64,000 nucleotides of DNA from Nilaparvata lugens (Eukaryota; Arthropoda; Insecta; Hemiptera; Delphacidae): assembly GCF_014356525.2 (NCBI RefSeq), contig NC_052508.1:65979693-66043692 (forward strand), read 5' to 3'. Below the pieces are notes generated by a model. That model did no database searches and was not told the origin of the DNA. It saw nothing but the letters and a program-made list of their open reading frames with translations. Positions 22,339-33,269 of the stretch are shown here, piece after piece. The translations under genes were made by a program, and so were the position numbers. The stretch's first letter is position 1, and each line of letters starts with the position of its first letter.

Positions 22339-22500
22339 CACTACCTCTGTAAACAAAGCCCTAATTCATTCGTGTGACGTCAGCACAGGTAGGGCTCCTA
22401 CACCAATAAAAATTTGTTGATTTCAGCTGATCTATATCAGCTAGTTTTTATTGTGCTGACGTCACACGAATGCACTATGGCTTTGTTTATGGAGGTAGTG
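22339..22500. mobile_element. CACTACC-family MITE with perfect 7-bp target duplication
   Basis: CACTACCTCTGTAAACAAAG at the left and CTTTGTTTATGGAGGTAGTG at the right. GTCTGAT lies directly outside both ends (22332-22338 and 22501-22507). Inner GTGACGTCAGCACAG is mirrored. Confidence 0.85.
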
Positions 22501-22767
22501 GTCTGATGCCTACATGAGTTTTAGGCTTGTGCGTGGGTAATGAGACGGATGATGATGAGCGATGAGTAGACCTACAGCTTAAGGTGGGTTCCAAACCACC
22601 GGGAAGCGATTTTTGAAGTCATAAAAACATTTAGAGGAGCCATTTGGAGACTCTTCAAGTGGTCACCTTACAACGGAAGTAGTAAGCGTATGGATCTTAA
22701 CTTATCTTATCGATATCATGTATAATTAAGAACAAACTGTTGCCTTCTGCTCCAAAATAAGTATAGC

Positions 22768-22876
22768 CATATAGAAGAGATAGCATAAGAAGATATCCCA
22801 TTGTATAGGTCGGTTTGAAATTTGAAACATTAACGACCTAGACCATGTGATATCTTTTGCTATCTTTTATCTATGT
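22768..22876. mobile_element. Short CATAGAG-related palindrome
   Basis: ATAGCATAAGAAGATATCCC is mirrored by GATATCTTTTGCTATCTTTT within about 110 bp. It looks like an internally deleted relative of the CATAGAG family. Confidence 0.5.
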
Positions 22877-22984
22877 TATTACATTATAGTTGTATGTATT
22901 GTGAGTAATGTGTGTTTATCCATTGAATATCTGGGCACCGAGATCCGCTCCGGAGTACAAACGCATAGAAACATAAAAGCATAG

Positions 22985-23095
22985 TTTATATTTATTTATT
23001 TATTGATAAACAGAACACAATTCTTTTAAAATGATTGGGGAAGGACTAACAGGCACTGTCCAAAACTGTTTCTTCCCCGAATTATGATTTATGCA
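22985..23095 (-). mobile_element. Retroposon 3' end with stem-loop and TTTA-type tail
   Basis: A TTTATTTATTTATTGATAAA tail precedes a potential stem-loop, GGGGAAG...CTTCCCC, enclosing CCAAAACTGTTT. The same arrangement recurs at 30125-30245, 35335-35433, 37705-37805, 46255-46380 and 58795-58870, marking a common retroposon 3' end. Confidence 0.45.
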
Positions 23096-23169
23096 CTATA
23101 AATAGTCCTAAAAGTAGGTTATGTTCCATACACTTGAATTCAGGTCCAATTTTCAGTTCAAACATTTGA

Positions 23170-23690
23170 AAACAGAAAAGTTCGGATTTAGGTTGTTTAC
23201 AAATCCAAATTAAATAACAAAATAACACTCACTAATCACTTGAAACTGTAAAATAATGATTAACTTTGAAAATTTTGATATACTTTAATTTAGAATGATA
23301 TACTATGTTTGCTACAATATTTGTTAATATAAATAAAAAATAATGGATCTTGAATAAAATTATATCGTTGGTCATGTCAACAAATCATATATTTTGATCA
23401 ATTTGATTAAAATGTCTTCTTACTATCCTTAAAACAGAAAAATTCGGATTTAGATTGTTTACAAACCAAATTGAATAACAAAATAACACTCACTAATCAC
23501 TTGAAACTGTAAAATAATGATTAACTTTGAAAATTCTGATATACTTTAATTTAAAATGATATACTATGTTTGCTACAATATTTGTTAATATAAATAAAAA
23601 ATAATGGATCTTGAATAAAATTATATCGTTGTCATGTCAACAAATCATATATTTTGATCAATTTGATTAAAATGTCTTCTTACTATCCTA
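23170..23690 (+). repeat. 262-bp tandem duplication
   Basis: The segment starting AAACAGAAAAGTTCGGATTT (23170) repeats at 23432 with very few differences through ATGTCTTCTTACTATCC. The near identity implies a recent duplication. Confidence 0.9.
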
Positions 23691-24346
23691 TCCTATACTA
23701 TTAAACGAGCAACTTCTGTTTATATGTTATAAGTTTGGATGTTTAGATGTTTATATGTTTGTATTTCACCATATTTCATCTCGAAAACGGCTCTAACGAT
23801 TCTCACGAAATTCAGAACAGAAGGTTTACAATATATAAAGATTCGATTGCACTAGGTCTCATCCCTGGAAAAACTCGCTGAAGGACACTAAAAGGATAAT
23901 TATTATTCATCCTTGGAAAAACAGCTGATAATAATATTATTTCGTCGTCTGTTGGTGATGGAAGTGAGTGAGCGAGTTCATGTGTGTGGGACTGTGTCAA
24001 AATTATGACTCAGCTGATGAACTTTTGTAATCATTCAATCAGGTACTTAGTGCCGGTTGCAAAAAAGCCGGGTTATTTTCAATCCTGATTAATTCCAGTA
24101 GATCCATCTTTTTGAAATGGTCTTCTCTGGTTTGGTTCACGTGAAGTTAATCAGGATTGAAATTTAAACGGATTTTGTGCAACTGGGCCTTTGTGAGGGA
24201 AATTTTTGCATTCCTATGGGAATTAATCTCAATTTACTGTGATTAGATAGAACATTTCTGTATGAATGTAATGAATGTTATTGTAATTTCTTCTTTCGTA
24301 ATAAATTTTTTATGCTTTTGTACTCCAGAGCGAAGCTCGGTCCCCG
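23690..24346 (+). mobile_element. Helitron-like element (family 3), forward copy
   Basis: Begins TCCTATACTATTAAACGAGC and runs to about GAGCGAAGCTCGGTCCCCGA, where GAGC/GCTC form a 3' hairpin. The first 320 bp match, inverted, 24370-24685. It contains a foldback element at 24047-24193. The family call is tentative because the 3' terminus is not a clean CTRR. Confidence 0.4.
24047..24193. mobile_element. GCCGGTTAAATTTTAA-family foldback element
   Basis: TTAGTGCCGGTTGCAAAAAA at the left and TTTTGTGCAACTGGGCC at the right. The inner arm TTTTCAATCCTGATTAATTC is mirrored by TTAATCAGGATTGAAATTT. Confidence 0.65.
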
Positions 24347-24369
24347 ATATTATATTATTTCTCGTGAGA

Positions 24370-24685
24370 TAAGCTGATTAATTGCAATAGTTCAACAGCT
24401 GAACATTCTTCTGTCTCACTCCCACACACGCACTCGCATCTTCCATTATCGACAGACGACGAAATTAGCAGCTGTTTTTCCAAGGATGAATAATCATTAT
24501 CCTTCTCGTGTCCTTCAGCGAGTTTTCCCAGGGATGAGACTTAGTGCAATCGAATTTTTATATCATAAACCTACTATGTTCCAAATTTCGTGAAAATCGT
24601 TAAAGCCGTTTTCGAGATCCGTTGGACATGAATAAATACCCAAATAAATATATACAGAAATTGCTCGCTTAATATAATAGGATTA
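24370..24685 (-). mobile_element. Helitron-like element (family 3), inverted partial copy
   Basis: Reverse complement of 23690-24020. TTGCTCGCTTAATATAATAG mirrors the forward copy's start, and TCATTATCCTTCTCGTGTCC and GATGAGACTTAGTGCAATCG are shared inside. With the forward copy it makes a ~320-bp inverted repeat just before ATAD5 exon 6. Confidence 0.6.
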
Positions 24686-24711
24686 TTACAATTTTCACTA
24701 ATCTTTTTCAG

Positions 24712-24976
24712 TGATGAAAACATTCCCGACCCTCCGCCTTTCCCCAGTGTGAGTCACATACAGCAGCGTGATCCTATGCGCCTTATATGGAATATTCCTG
24801 AGCCTCAACTGCTGAAGTTAGGACCTTCGCCCACCATTGACCTCGAATTATCCTCTGATTGGCAGAGCCTATTTCCGGATTCTCAAAGTGACTCATCCGA
24901 GCACTCAGACAATGGGGAGCCCATCAAGAAGATTAGAAACAAATCTTTCATCAAAGATTTCCTTCGAACGAAAGCT
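24712..24976 (+). CDS. ATAD5: ATAD5 homologue, coding exon 6
   Basis: A 265-bp exon after acceptor ATCTTTTTCAG, donor GCT|GTAAGT, phase 2 in and 0 out. It encodes IDENIPDPPPFPSVSHIQQR, DPMRLIWNIPEPQLLKL and later KSFIKDFLRTKA. FPxVxHIQQ..D and LW.. are features of the conserved stretch preceding the AAA+ domain in animal ATAD5 proteins. SPTIDLELSSD (about 589-599) is a second SIM-like motif, and the serine/acid-rich run SDSSEHSDNGE suits casein-kinase phosphorylation. A short read-through frame beyond the donor is not supported. Confidence 0.85.
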
Positions 24977-25044
24977 GTAAGTATTCAACTTTTTCCAGTT
25001 GCATTATCAACTCCATGCTCGAAAACGGGGTATTTCCCTACATT

Positions 25045-26545
25045 TTGAAGATTGCCTAGGTACTTCCACTTTTCAAAGAGGGCAATAAACATGACATTAA
25101 CAATTATAGACCTATTTCGTTATTGACTATTAATTCTTATTAGACTTGTAACTTACCTCTGAACATAATCTATTTTCACAAAACTAGCATGGATTTGTAA
25201 AGAACAGGTCAACTAGTACAGCCTTCATCGAGGTTTTTGAAGGAATAATAAAATATATTGAAGGTGGCAACTACACTTCTGGAGTAATGCTCGACCTCTC
25301 TAAAGCATTCGAGTGTGTAGATCATGAGTTGCTTTTGGAAAAATTAACTGGGCTTGGTTTAAGAGGAAAAGTGCATGATTTAATAAGGTTTTACCTTTCT
25401 GATCTGTATCAGTATGTTTCAATTCATGGTAGTGACGGACAAACAGCTTCAAACCTAATCAGAATATCATCAGGGGTACCACAGGGATCTATTCTGGGAC
25501 CACTTCTCTTTATACTGTACATAGATGACATCTGTTCACTTGTTCCTCTTAAAAAACTTACCTTATATGCAGATGACACATCTTTGATTTTTTCACATAA
25601 AAACTTGAATGAGATGGAGATTAATTGTAACTTGATATGCAATAGAGTCGTTCAATTTTTCAACTCACTTTCCCTCACAGTTAATTCAAAGAAGAGTAAT
25701 CTCATTGATTTCAGCCGAAAACAAAACGCTTTTGAATCTCAGTTGTACATAGGGGACGATGTTATTAGCAATACAGATTATGTAAAATTACTTGGTTTGA
25801 AATTTGATTCAAAACTTGCATGGGAAGAGCATGTGAATTTTATTATCGACAATGCCAGTAAAGGCTTATTTGTTATCAGAAACATTGTGAAACTTGTTCC
25901 AATGTCAGTTTCTAGAATGATATATTTTTCACTGTTCTATTTACATGTGACTTATGGCATAGAGTTGTGGGGAAGCACAACAGAGTTACACTTTCTAAAA
26001 ATATTCAGACTACAAAAAAGAGCAATCCACTACTTGGCGGGGCTGAAGTCCAATGATTCTTTTAAACAGGCTTTTGTTGATTTAAATATACTTACGCTAC
26101 CATCGATTTATATCTTCAAACTGTTAATTTTCACTCACAAACATTTATCTGATCTGAATAAAATTGCTGATATCTACACTTATGATAACAGAGGGAGGAA
26201 TAAACTGTCTTTGAGACAACACCGATAGCAGCTGTACGAGAAAATGCCCTCTCATATTGGAGCGAAGTTGTGTAATGATTCACCCATTGAGCTGCAGTCC
26301 TTGTCAGATATCTGAATTTTTAAGAGTAAAGTGTATAAATTCCTTGTTTCAAAAGCCGACTACAGTGTGAAGGATTTTGGTGGTAGAAGGTAGCGTAGTT
26401 TGTAAGCTCTCTAGTCTTCATAACTGTCTTCCATGTGTGCTTTTTTATTGTGAACTAGAGACTTATTATTGTTACCTATTAAACCAGACGTTTTTCAACT
26501 GTATATTGTAAAGTGTACTGTGTTGAATAAAAATATTATCTTATC
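25045..26545 (+). mobile_element. 5'-truncated LINE with reverse-transcriptase domain
   Basis: Intronic non-LTR retrotransposon. The intact frame 25287-26228 reads MLDLSKAFECVDHELLLEKL, then SSGVPQGSILGPLLFILYID and YADDTS, the catalytic reverse-transcriptase motifs of a jockey/CR1-like element. Upstream, 25060-25285 has recognisable but frameshifted motifs (NNYRPISLL, HGFVKNRSTSTAFIE). The 3' end is AATAAAAATATTATCTTATC, with no long A-tail. The long undisturbed frame implies fairly recent insertion, though the copy cannot be active because its 5' part is lost. Confidence 0.9.
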
Positions 26546-26810
26546 TTCCTTTTCCACAAACACGAGCTTATCAGGTTATTATATCTGCATCCTACTGTTT
26601 CTGTACAAATGCAGTTATAATAAGAAGAGCATCAGGTGATGAAAAATGAAATGCACGCGGCGCAGAAGTCTGTAAGCAACTTAAGGTCAATCTCAGTTTG
26701 AACGGAGATAAATAAGCTGTTCGATTAAACCTGGATTAAAACGCATCCTCAAGTGATCGTGGTTTAGCGTTAAACCTAGATGATGCTTATGGCCCTAATT
26801 TGTAAGGCTC

Positions 26811-27555
26811 AACTCACACTTACGCAATTCAAGTCGAGAAGAGACTGCGACTCTAGTCTCTTCTCGACGCAGCATGTGCTTTCAAATGGTGACACTCAGA
26901 CCAGTCGACTATAGTCTCCGCGACCTCATGACTGTGAGACTGAGTCGAACGTCGACTCGACATGTTGGTCGAGCCTCGACTTGAGTTGCGTAGTACCATA
27001 GAGAAACAATAGCGTGAGTAGATATCCCATGGTATAGGGCGTTTATGTCGCAACTTTTACTGTTATCTCAAGCCGATTACTGTCGATTGTTGTCGATTTT
27101 TACTGTTTTGACCGGGTAAGAGTGTATGAAAGGCACACTATGAGAGACTACCAGCGTCATAAAGCTTCACGGGAAAGAACTACGTGGACTATAGGCTTGA
27201 GATAAAGCAGTAAAAAGAGAACAGTAAAAGTTGCGACATAAACGCCCTAACCATGGGATATCTACTTATGCTATTGTTTCTCTATGGTAGTACCGTACAT
27301 TTTTAATGAAAGTGGGGTTATGTCTGATTGAAGTGATGTTTTATCATTTTAGATAAGACATTATATTTATAATAATTATTTAAAATTTATTACATGCTAA
27401 GTAGTGACGAATTAGATCTTATATTTAGGGTTATAAAATGGAGTAGCATGGAACTGAAGTAGTGTCAATGAGCAAGAAAGTCGTAAGGTCGAGAGACTGG
27501 AGTATCCTCGACTGGAGTCGTACGATTTGAGTCGACGTAGTGTGAGTTTAGCCTA
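26811..27555. mobile_element. TCAACTCACACTTACGC-family foldback element carrying a MITE
   Basis: Left end GGCTCAACTCACACTTACGC, right end GTAGTGTGAGTTTAGCC. The interior has many GTCGA/TCGAC arms (AGTCGAGAAGAGACTGCGAC). A CATAGAG MITE is inserted at 26997-27286. A related piece interrupts the element at 2503-2818. Confidence 0.6.
26997..27286. mobile_element. CATAGAG-family MITE with perfect 7-bp target duplication
   Basis: CATAGAGAAACAATAGCGTG at the left, GCTATTGTTTCTCTATG at the right. GTAGTAC directly flanks both ends (26990-26996 and 27287-27293). Confidence 0.85.
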
Positions 27556-28086
27556 AGAATTTAATTTCGAATGATTTAATATAACTTGTTGTAAAGTGAA
27601 CTGAACATTACCCTGCAACCCTCCAAACTTCGCCACATCAGCAAATATAAAAGCACATTTTTTTTGCTAGTGGAAATACTGTGGTATGGTATACTATGTG
27701 TGTTCTGGTATACTATGACCATCAGTAAACAATAATTTTCAACCATGCTTGACTTGGATAGAGTATTGAATGGCATTGGAAAAGATAATCTACTGATGCA
27801 TTTCCCAACTTATCTTTGAATTTATTTAATCATTCAGATTTACACAACTTACAGAAAAGTACCACAGCCTTACGCCCAAAACGGTTCCAATTTTATTTAT
27901 ACAACAGTCCAAATGTAGCTAGGTTATGTGTTACTTCAAAATTCTTCAATTACACACTCAATTTACAATTCAAAACACACAAAAATCATTTTTAAGTTTA
28001 AAAAATACTTCTAAATTGAATTAAATTAGTTACAAATAGTAATTGTTCAGAACTAATCCTCAATAAATTGTTTCATCATTTTCTAG

Positions 28087-28273
28087 AACACTCAACAGTC
28101 AGTCAACGATCGGTGGGCTTTGATGAAAAAGTTGAAGAGCTCTGGTGTTGACTCAGCATGCTGGACGGATATCTACAAGCCAAAAGCCAGTAACGACATA
28201 CTGGGTAACAAGAGCTGTGTAGAAAGATTCAAAATTTGGCTGGAAACTTACAAAAATACAGTTGTCAAACAGA
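28087..28273 (+). CDS. ATAD5: ATAD5 homologue, coding exon 7 (start of RFC-like region)
   Basis: A 187-bp exon after acceptor CATTTTCTAG, donor A|GTAAGT, phase 0 in and 1 out. It encodes NTQQSVNDRWALMKKLKSSG, then CWTDIYKPKASNDILGNKSC and ERFKIWLETYKN. W(T)xxYxPxxxxDILGN and the following KxWLxxWK-like segment form the box that opens the clamp-loader ATPase of ATAD5 and RFC1. This is strong family evidence. Confidence 0.92.
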
Positions 28274-28318
28274 GTAAGTCAATGAAAAATCACCAACTTT
28301 TTCAAACAAAAAAAATTT

Positions 28319-28829
28319 AGGGTTGGTTTCCGAGCTCGGGATTTAGGTAAGTTCCAGACTTTAAACAGCTGGAGTCAGAAAATTGACTTTCCGAAACGGG
28401 GCGTAGTCATAGTCATAGTCAAAGTCACGTTAACTTAAATTTCATAAAAACTAGAAAATTGAACACAAAATAAAGAGAAAAAGCTAACAGCTGTAACAGC
28501 TGTAAAGTTCCAGCTATTTTGAATTATTTAGGAATGTTTCATTTTGTCAAGGAAAAATGTTTTCAATTATAGAAATGAGAAAATAAAGATTTCATTTCTA
28601 TAATTGGAATCGTTTTTCCTTGACGAGATGAAACATTCCTAAATAATTCAAAATAGCTGAAACTTTATACTATTTTCTCTTTATTTTATTTTGTTTAATT
28701 TTCTAGTTTTTCGAAATTTGATTTAAACTTTGACTACGACTACGCCCTTTTCCGGAAAGCTAATTTTCTGACTCCAGTTGTTTAAAGTCTGGAACTTAGC
28801 TAAATCCCGAGCTTAGAGACCGGCCCTAA
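28319..28829. mobile_element. GGTTTCCGAGCTC-family foldback element, copy 3
   Basis: AGGGTTGGTTTCCGAGCTCG at the left, CGAGCTTAGAGACCGGCCCT at the right. It is longer than the other copies because an internal stretch around TTTCATTTCTATAATTGGAA is duplicated in inverted form. Confidence 0.7.
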
Positions 28830-29295
28830 GTCTCACCTTTTCAAGTATTCATGGATGGAAATCCATAAATAATTAAGATTTATACAAAATGAACAGTTAC
28901 CTTATTTTATCCTCTCCCTATCATTTTGATGATTTACTTATTGCATGAATCAATAAAGAATAAAGTTTGCTCATTATTATAATATTGTTTCATTCCTAGA
29001 ACCTCATTGGTGATGAAATTCATGAGAATTTGGTTCAAGAAATATCAGTTCCATGCAATGTCACATGATTAGTCAATATTTGACGTTTAACATTTTTTAA
29101 CTTCGCCAATTATCTTTAGAATCAGATTGGACATTTTTAAATGAAAGTGTTATATTTTATAATATTTAAAGGAGAAGGGACTAATAAAATATTTGAAATA
29201 GAAAGCATTCGACGTTGAACAATTTTAAATAATTGACTTCGTTGAACATTTTTGAATAATTGACTGCATTTTAAAGTCATTTTTTTCTATTACAG

Positions 29296-29444
29296 CTGGT
29301 GAGGAAGGAAGCAGTGACGATTTTGTGCATTCGAGCGATGATTCTTGCTCCTCGCCCAAAGAACGAATCTGCATTATATCGGGACCAATCGGATGCGGCA
29401 AAACTAGCACAGTGTATGCAGTCGCCCAAGAACTGGGCTATAAG
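29296..29444 (+). CDS. ATAD5: ATAD5 homologue, coding exon 8 (Walker A)
   Basis: A 149-bp exon after acceptor TCTATTACAG, donor AAG|GTGAGT, phase 1 in and 0 out. An acidic leader (GEEGSSDDFVHSSDDSC) precedes ICIISGPIGCGKTSTVYAVA and QELGYK. GPIGCGKT (about residues 730-737 of the joined protein) is the Walker A nucleotide-binding loop, and AVAQELGYK matches the ATAD5/RFC1 pattern. The key lysine and threonine are present, so ATP binding is expected. Confidence 0.95.
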
Positions 29445-29730
29445 GTGAGTCTTTCACAAAATGTATTTCTTTATCTCGATAAGTAATGAGGAATACAATC
29501 CTTTCTTCTTGATTTAAAGAAAACCTTCAATGGAATCTTTCTTAGCCTCCGACAATTTTACTTGAAAAAATCATGTACTGGCTACATTCCCTCATGGAAT
29601 GTATTGATTCTATCGGTGGTCGGCCACTAGTCATTTTTCTCATACATATTTTTTATCGAGTAGCAGAGCTTGTGGTGATTGGTTTTAGTAACTTGAGTGA
29701 GATTCATTTCGAACTACCAGCATTCTCTAG

Positions 29731-30077
29731 TGAGGTCCACGTTATAATGGCAGTGTTTGATTAGCAATGGTATTGTTATCCTTGTCTATCATTCAACAAA
29801 TCTGATAGCTCTTTCTCGCTTTCTCTGTCGCAAGATCGTATTTTAACAATGTAGAATTAATAATTAATTAAATTATTTTATCTAAATTATGAAATTATTT
29901 TAAAATATAATTTTTTGCTTAATAAAATATAATTGATTATTTCAAACGAGAATGAACAGCTAATATTACATTAATAAACATGTATCAGCTACCGTCTATA
30001 GAAGGCATTGACAAGATAGAGGTTCGGCAACGTTGTTATCTTTCTCCACTGCCATTATACGTGGCCTCATATAGTAA
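29731..30077. mobile_element. TATAGTGAGGTCCACG-family foldback element, copy 2
   Basis: AGTGAGGTCCACGTTATAAT at the left and ATTATACGTGGCCTCATATA at the right. The body shares TATCAGCTACCGTCTATAGA and TAATAAACATGTATCAGCTA-like blocks, inverted, with the copy at 19731. Confidence 0.7.
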
Positions 30078-30124
30078 TAGTAACTTCAAGATCAATGCCT
30101 CCCATTCATCCAATGCTGAAATAT

Positions 30125-30245
30125 TAAGATAATTTCACTATTATTATTCTTTATTAATCCATACAAAAGTACATCGTCAAAATGATAGGGAGAGAAAAAA
30201 TATGATAACCTGTGCTATTCCTCTTCCAAATTTTGATAACACATA
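30125..30245 (-). mobile_element. Retroposon 3' stem-loop relic
   Basis: GATAGGGAGAGAAAAAATAT followed by CCTCTTCCAAATTTTGATAA, preceded by TTATTATTCTTTATTAATCC. Same arrangement as at 46255-46380; a decayed retroposon tail. Confidence 0.35.
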
Positions 30246-30810
30246 GTCCGAAATAGGTTGAGTCTTGTAGTTGTTCACTTCACAACATTTTAAGTCCTCA
30301 ATTATTTTCACAAAGTAGATTTTTAAATTTAGATGCTTCAAAACCAAACTTAGAAGAAATATTTCACATTATTATCACTAAAATAGGAAATATTCACATA
30401 TTAAAGAAATAAAGATTGACATGAATATTTAAACACTATTGACAGGAGTGTTGTTAGGAATGTTTGATAAACTATTAAAGTGTAAAAAGACACTTGGGGT
30501 GAAACATGGTAGAGCGTCGAAGGTAGATTGAGAGTGTTTAATGTAATGCAAGTATTTTAATGGTGGCGCACATAGTTATCCAGTGTTCGCCACCAGAGTA
30601 CGCCTCCATCTAATTACATCAATCTTGAAGCTACCTTAATAGAGAAAAAATGAATTCAGTGAATCTATATTCTAAGCTTACGATGAGGAATTGGAGCGTC
30701 CCAAATGCAGTGCTGTTAGATCAAATTTTGTTCACTTTTCATCATTTGAAACAGAATTTGATCCAATGGAGTACATCTAAGGGTGATAAGGTGTGTGATC
30801 ACATTGAATG

Positions 30811-31385
30811 CTAAGGCCAGGCGGACACCAGTTAGTCAAGACAAGACAACACATGATCAGACACGTTTAGTCACAATACTTCACATAGCTGCTTCTGACG
30901 CAACTCACACTGATTAGTCATTGCAATTAGACATGTCTTCATAAGCAACTATATGAAGTATTGTGACTAAACGTGACTAGTCTTGTCTTGACTAACCGGT
31001 GTACGCCCAGCCTTAGTCAAGACAAGACAACACAGGATCAGACGCGTTTAGTCACAATACTTCACATTGTTGCTTGTGACGCAACTCACACTGATTAGTC
31101 ATTGCAATTAGACATGTCCTCATAAGCAACTATATGAAGTATTGTGACTAAACGTGACTAGTCTTGTCTTGACTAAGGCTGGGCGTACACCGGTTAGTCA
31201 AGACAAGACTAGTCACGTTTAGTCACAATACTTCATATAGTTGCTTATGAAGACATGTCTAATTGCAATGACTAATCAGTGTGAGTTGCGTCACAAGCAG
31301 CTATGTGAAGTATTGTGACTAAACGTGTTTTGTCTTGTTTTGACTAACTGGTGTGCGCCTAGACTAACCGATGTACCCAGCCTAA
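30811..31385. mobile_element. Cluster of three hairpin units with GTTAGTCAAGACAAGAC arms
   Basis: GTTAGTCAAGACAAGAC or its mirror occurs at six arm positions. Successive units (about 30811-31015, 31016-31175, 31176-31385) each fold on themselves around TGATTAGTCATTGCAATTAG. Units 1 and 2 have the same orientation, unit 3 is reversed. Ends resemble GGCTGGGCGTACACCGG. This is a head-to-tail and inverted cluster of one MITE family. Confidence 0.75.
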
Positions 31386-31714
31386 TATGTGCAAGTGCAC
31401 ATTTGGTTATACATGACCAAGCAGATGAGAAACAAAATCTGGAAATAGCAATAGGAACACTCACACTGAACTGTGCACTTGCAGGTTGCCTTCAGTTTTA
31501 GTAGCTAAATGCAAATCACAACGTATTCAAATGGCCTTTAAATAGTCCTTTAAATGCCTTCAATTGCCTTTAAATGGCCTCTCCGGATGTTGTTTTTCGG
31601 TGTGATCTGACGTATTTCACTTGCACATATACGCATTCAATGTGATCACACCCTTGGATGTTTAAGATAACATTGATCACGTAATATCTTGAAAACTGTG
31701 AAAAATGTTTTCAG

Positions 31715-31836
31715 GTTTTGGAAGTGAATGCCTCGCATAATCGTAACGGGAAAAAAGTAACCGCCGACCTTTCAGAGGCCACACAGTCACATCAAGTCGA
31801 GCATGGAAGTTTGAAAGATATTTTCAACAACAGTAT
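31715..31836 (+). CDS. ATAD5: ATAD5 homologue, coding exon 9 (motif after Walker A)
   Basis: It starts after acceptor AATGTTTTCAG in phase 0 and encodes VLEVNASHNRNGKKVTADLS, then EATQSHQVEHGSLKDIFNN. EVNAS..R.G...L.EATQSHQV is a signature stretch of ATAD5. The 3' boundary is uncertain: the better-looking donor, CA|GTATGT ending the exon at 31832, would put the next exon out of frame, while a poorer one, AT|GTACAA ending at 31836, keeps the frame. I give the frame-preserving end. Confidence 0.85.
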
Positions 31837-31955
31837 GTACAACAATTCAATAAAATACAATACAATATTATGTGAAGAAACAACTGGCATGAAACTAGAA
31901 CATTCTTCTTTCAATTATATTTTCAAAATTTTATTTTTATCCATTTATTAATTCA

Positions 31956-32084
31956 GGCCCCTGTTTCGTAAAAATTTAGAAGTCCTGTAATACAGTAACA
32001 GCTGATTTTATCGGCTATATTGAGCATGCAATTGTAATGGTGATTCTCCTGTATTGAGTGACATGATTTTATGAAACAGGGCCC
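31956..32084. mobile_element. Small foldback element with GGCCCCTGTTTCGTAAAA ends
   Basis: GGCCCCTGTTTCGTAAAA at the left is mirrored by TTTTATGAAACAGGGCCC at the right with one or two changes; 129 bp, non-coding. Confidence 0.6.
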
Positions 32085-32332
32085 AGGACACACAATTATC
32101 AAGGTAATTGGGGGTGGACCAACGGGTACCGCTTGAAATTGTTCCTCCCTCGAATTTTGATTCATAATTATACTAGCCCAGAAAGAAGGTTATGTTTTCA
32201 ATTTATAGCGAATTTTTTAGTACGTTTTTTATCAAAAAGTATTATACGAGTAGAACGATGCAAGATATTGAAAACCCTATTGATTTCCATACAAATAATA
32301 GTATAAATCGAAGAGACTTATAGATTATACCG

Positions 32333-33076
32333 GTGCGGCAGCAAAACTTCCTTTTTTTAAAGTGAAGAGATTTATTTTTCGAGCAGATGTTCTGAGATCA
32401 CAACCCAGCGCGCATTTCGAGATCGCTCTAATTTAGCCCCTTTGGCTACTGTCAAGAACCGGAAATCAATTGTTACTTGGGTCACTACATTCAGACAAAC
32501 TGCAAGTACGACAAGACGAAGAACTGGAGTCCCTCGGCCCATTAGGTGACATGAGAACATTGAGTTTCAATGTTGCGAACACCATAGTGCTCTGCGCGCA
32601 AACATGCGTCTGCTCTTGGACTTTCCGATTCATACAAGATGGCAATAATTATTGTGCAGGAACTTTCTGTACGTGACTTCAATAGAGGGAATACTTTCCA
32701 GGACGCCTCATCTCAATTAGGTGCGATTTGGAGTGGCCAGCTCGATTTGAACCCTTGTGATTTTTTTCTATGGGGTTTTTGAAATCCCTTGTTTATGTGA
32801 ACCGTCCAAGGGCCTTACAAGATTTGAAGACCAATATCAGTGAAGAAATTGCTAACATAACGCCTGCAATGCTGGCAGGAGTCATTACAAACGCAAGAAA
32901 TCGGTTTACTCAGTGTATGGAGAATGGGGGACGTCACCTACCTGTTTTGATATTCAAACTAACTGAAACAAAACTTTATATGTGTCAACATTACAAAGAA
33001 TAAATACGAACTTTCTGATCCATACAAAGAGTTTTATTCACTTTGAAAAAGGAAGTTTCGCTGCTGCATCCTGTAC
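32333..33076 (+). mobile_element. Decayed Tc1/mariner-type transposon
   Basis: Inverted ends of about 35 bp: GTGCGGCAGCAAAACTTCCT at the left, and at the right the mirror containing AGGAAGTTTCGCTGCTGCAT. The interior holds a broken transposase: FRFIQDGNN near 32627 (QDG motif), a frameshifted RLISIRCDLEWPARFE stretch, and an open C-terminal part (32770-33003) reading KSLVYVNRPRALQDLKTNIS and FTQCMENGGRHLP. The pattern fits the DDE transposases common in insects. Stops and frameshifts make it inactive. Confidence 0.8.
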
Positions 33077-33269
33077 GTTATTGTAACACATAATCATATG
33101 AACTTTCTTGTGTATCAGAAAAAAACCAAAGAACCCAAATAAAGCATATAAATGTTTTTGTATCCAAGGTCATCCAATCAACTTTCAGTATTACTTATTT
33201 TGTAATTAACTCACACTATCGTGAATTTAATAACAACACTTATGGAGTGAAAATGCTCTTACATTTGTA

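Noticed and set aside
24977..25048. Extension of ATAD5 exon 6 past its donor to a stop at about 25048
   Set aside because: The consensus GTAAGT donor at 24977 and the phase match to the exon at 28087 favour splicing; the extension runs into a LINE.
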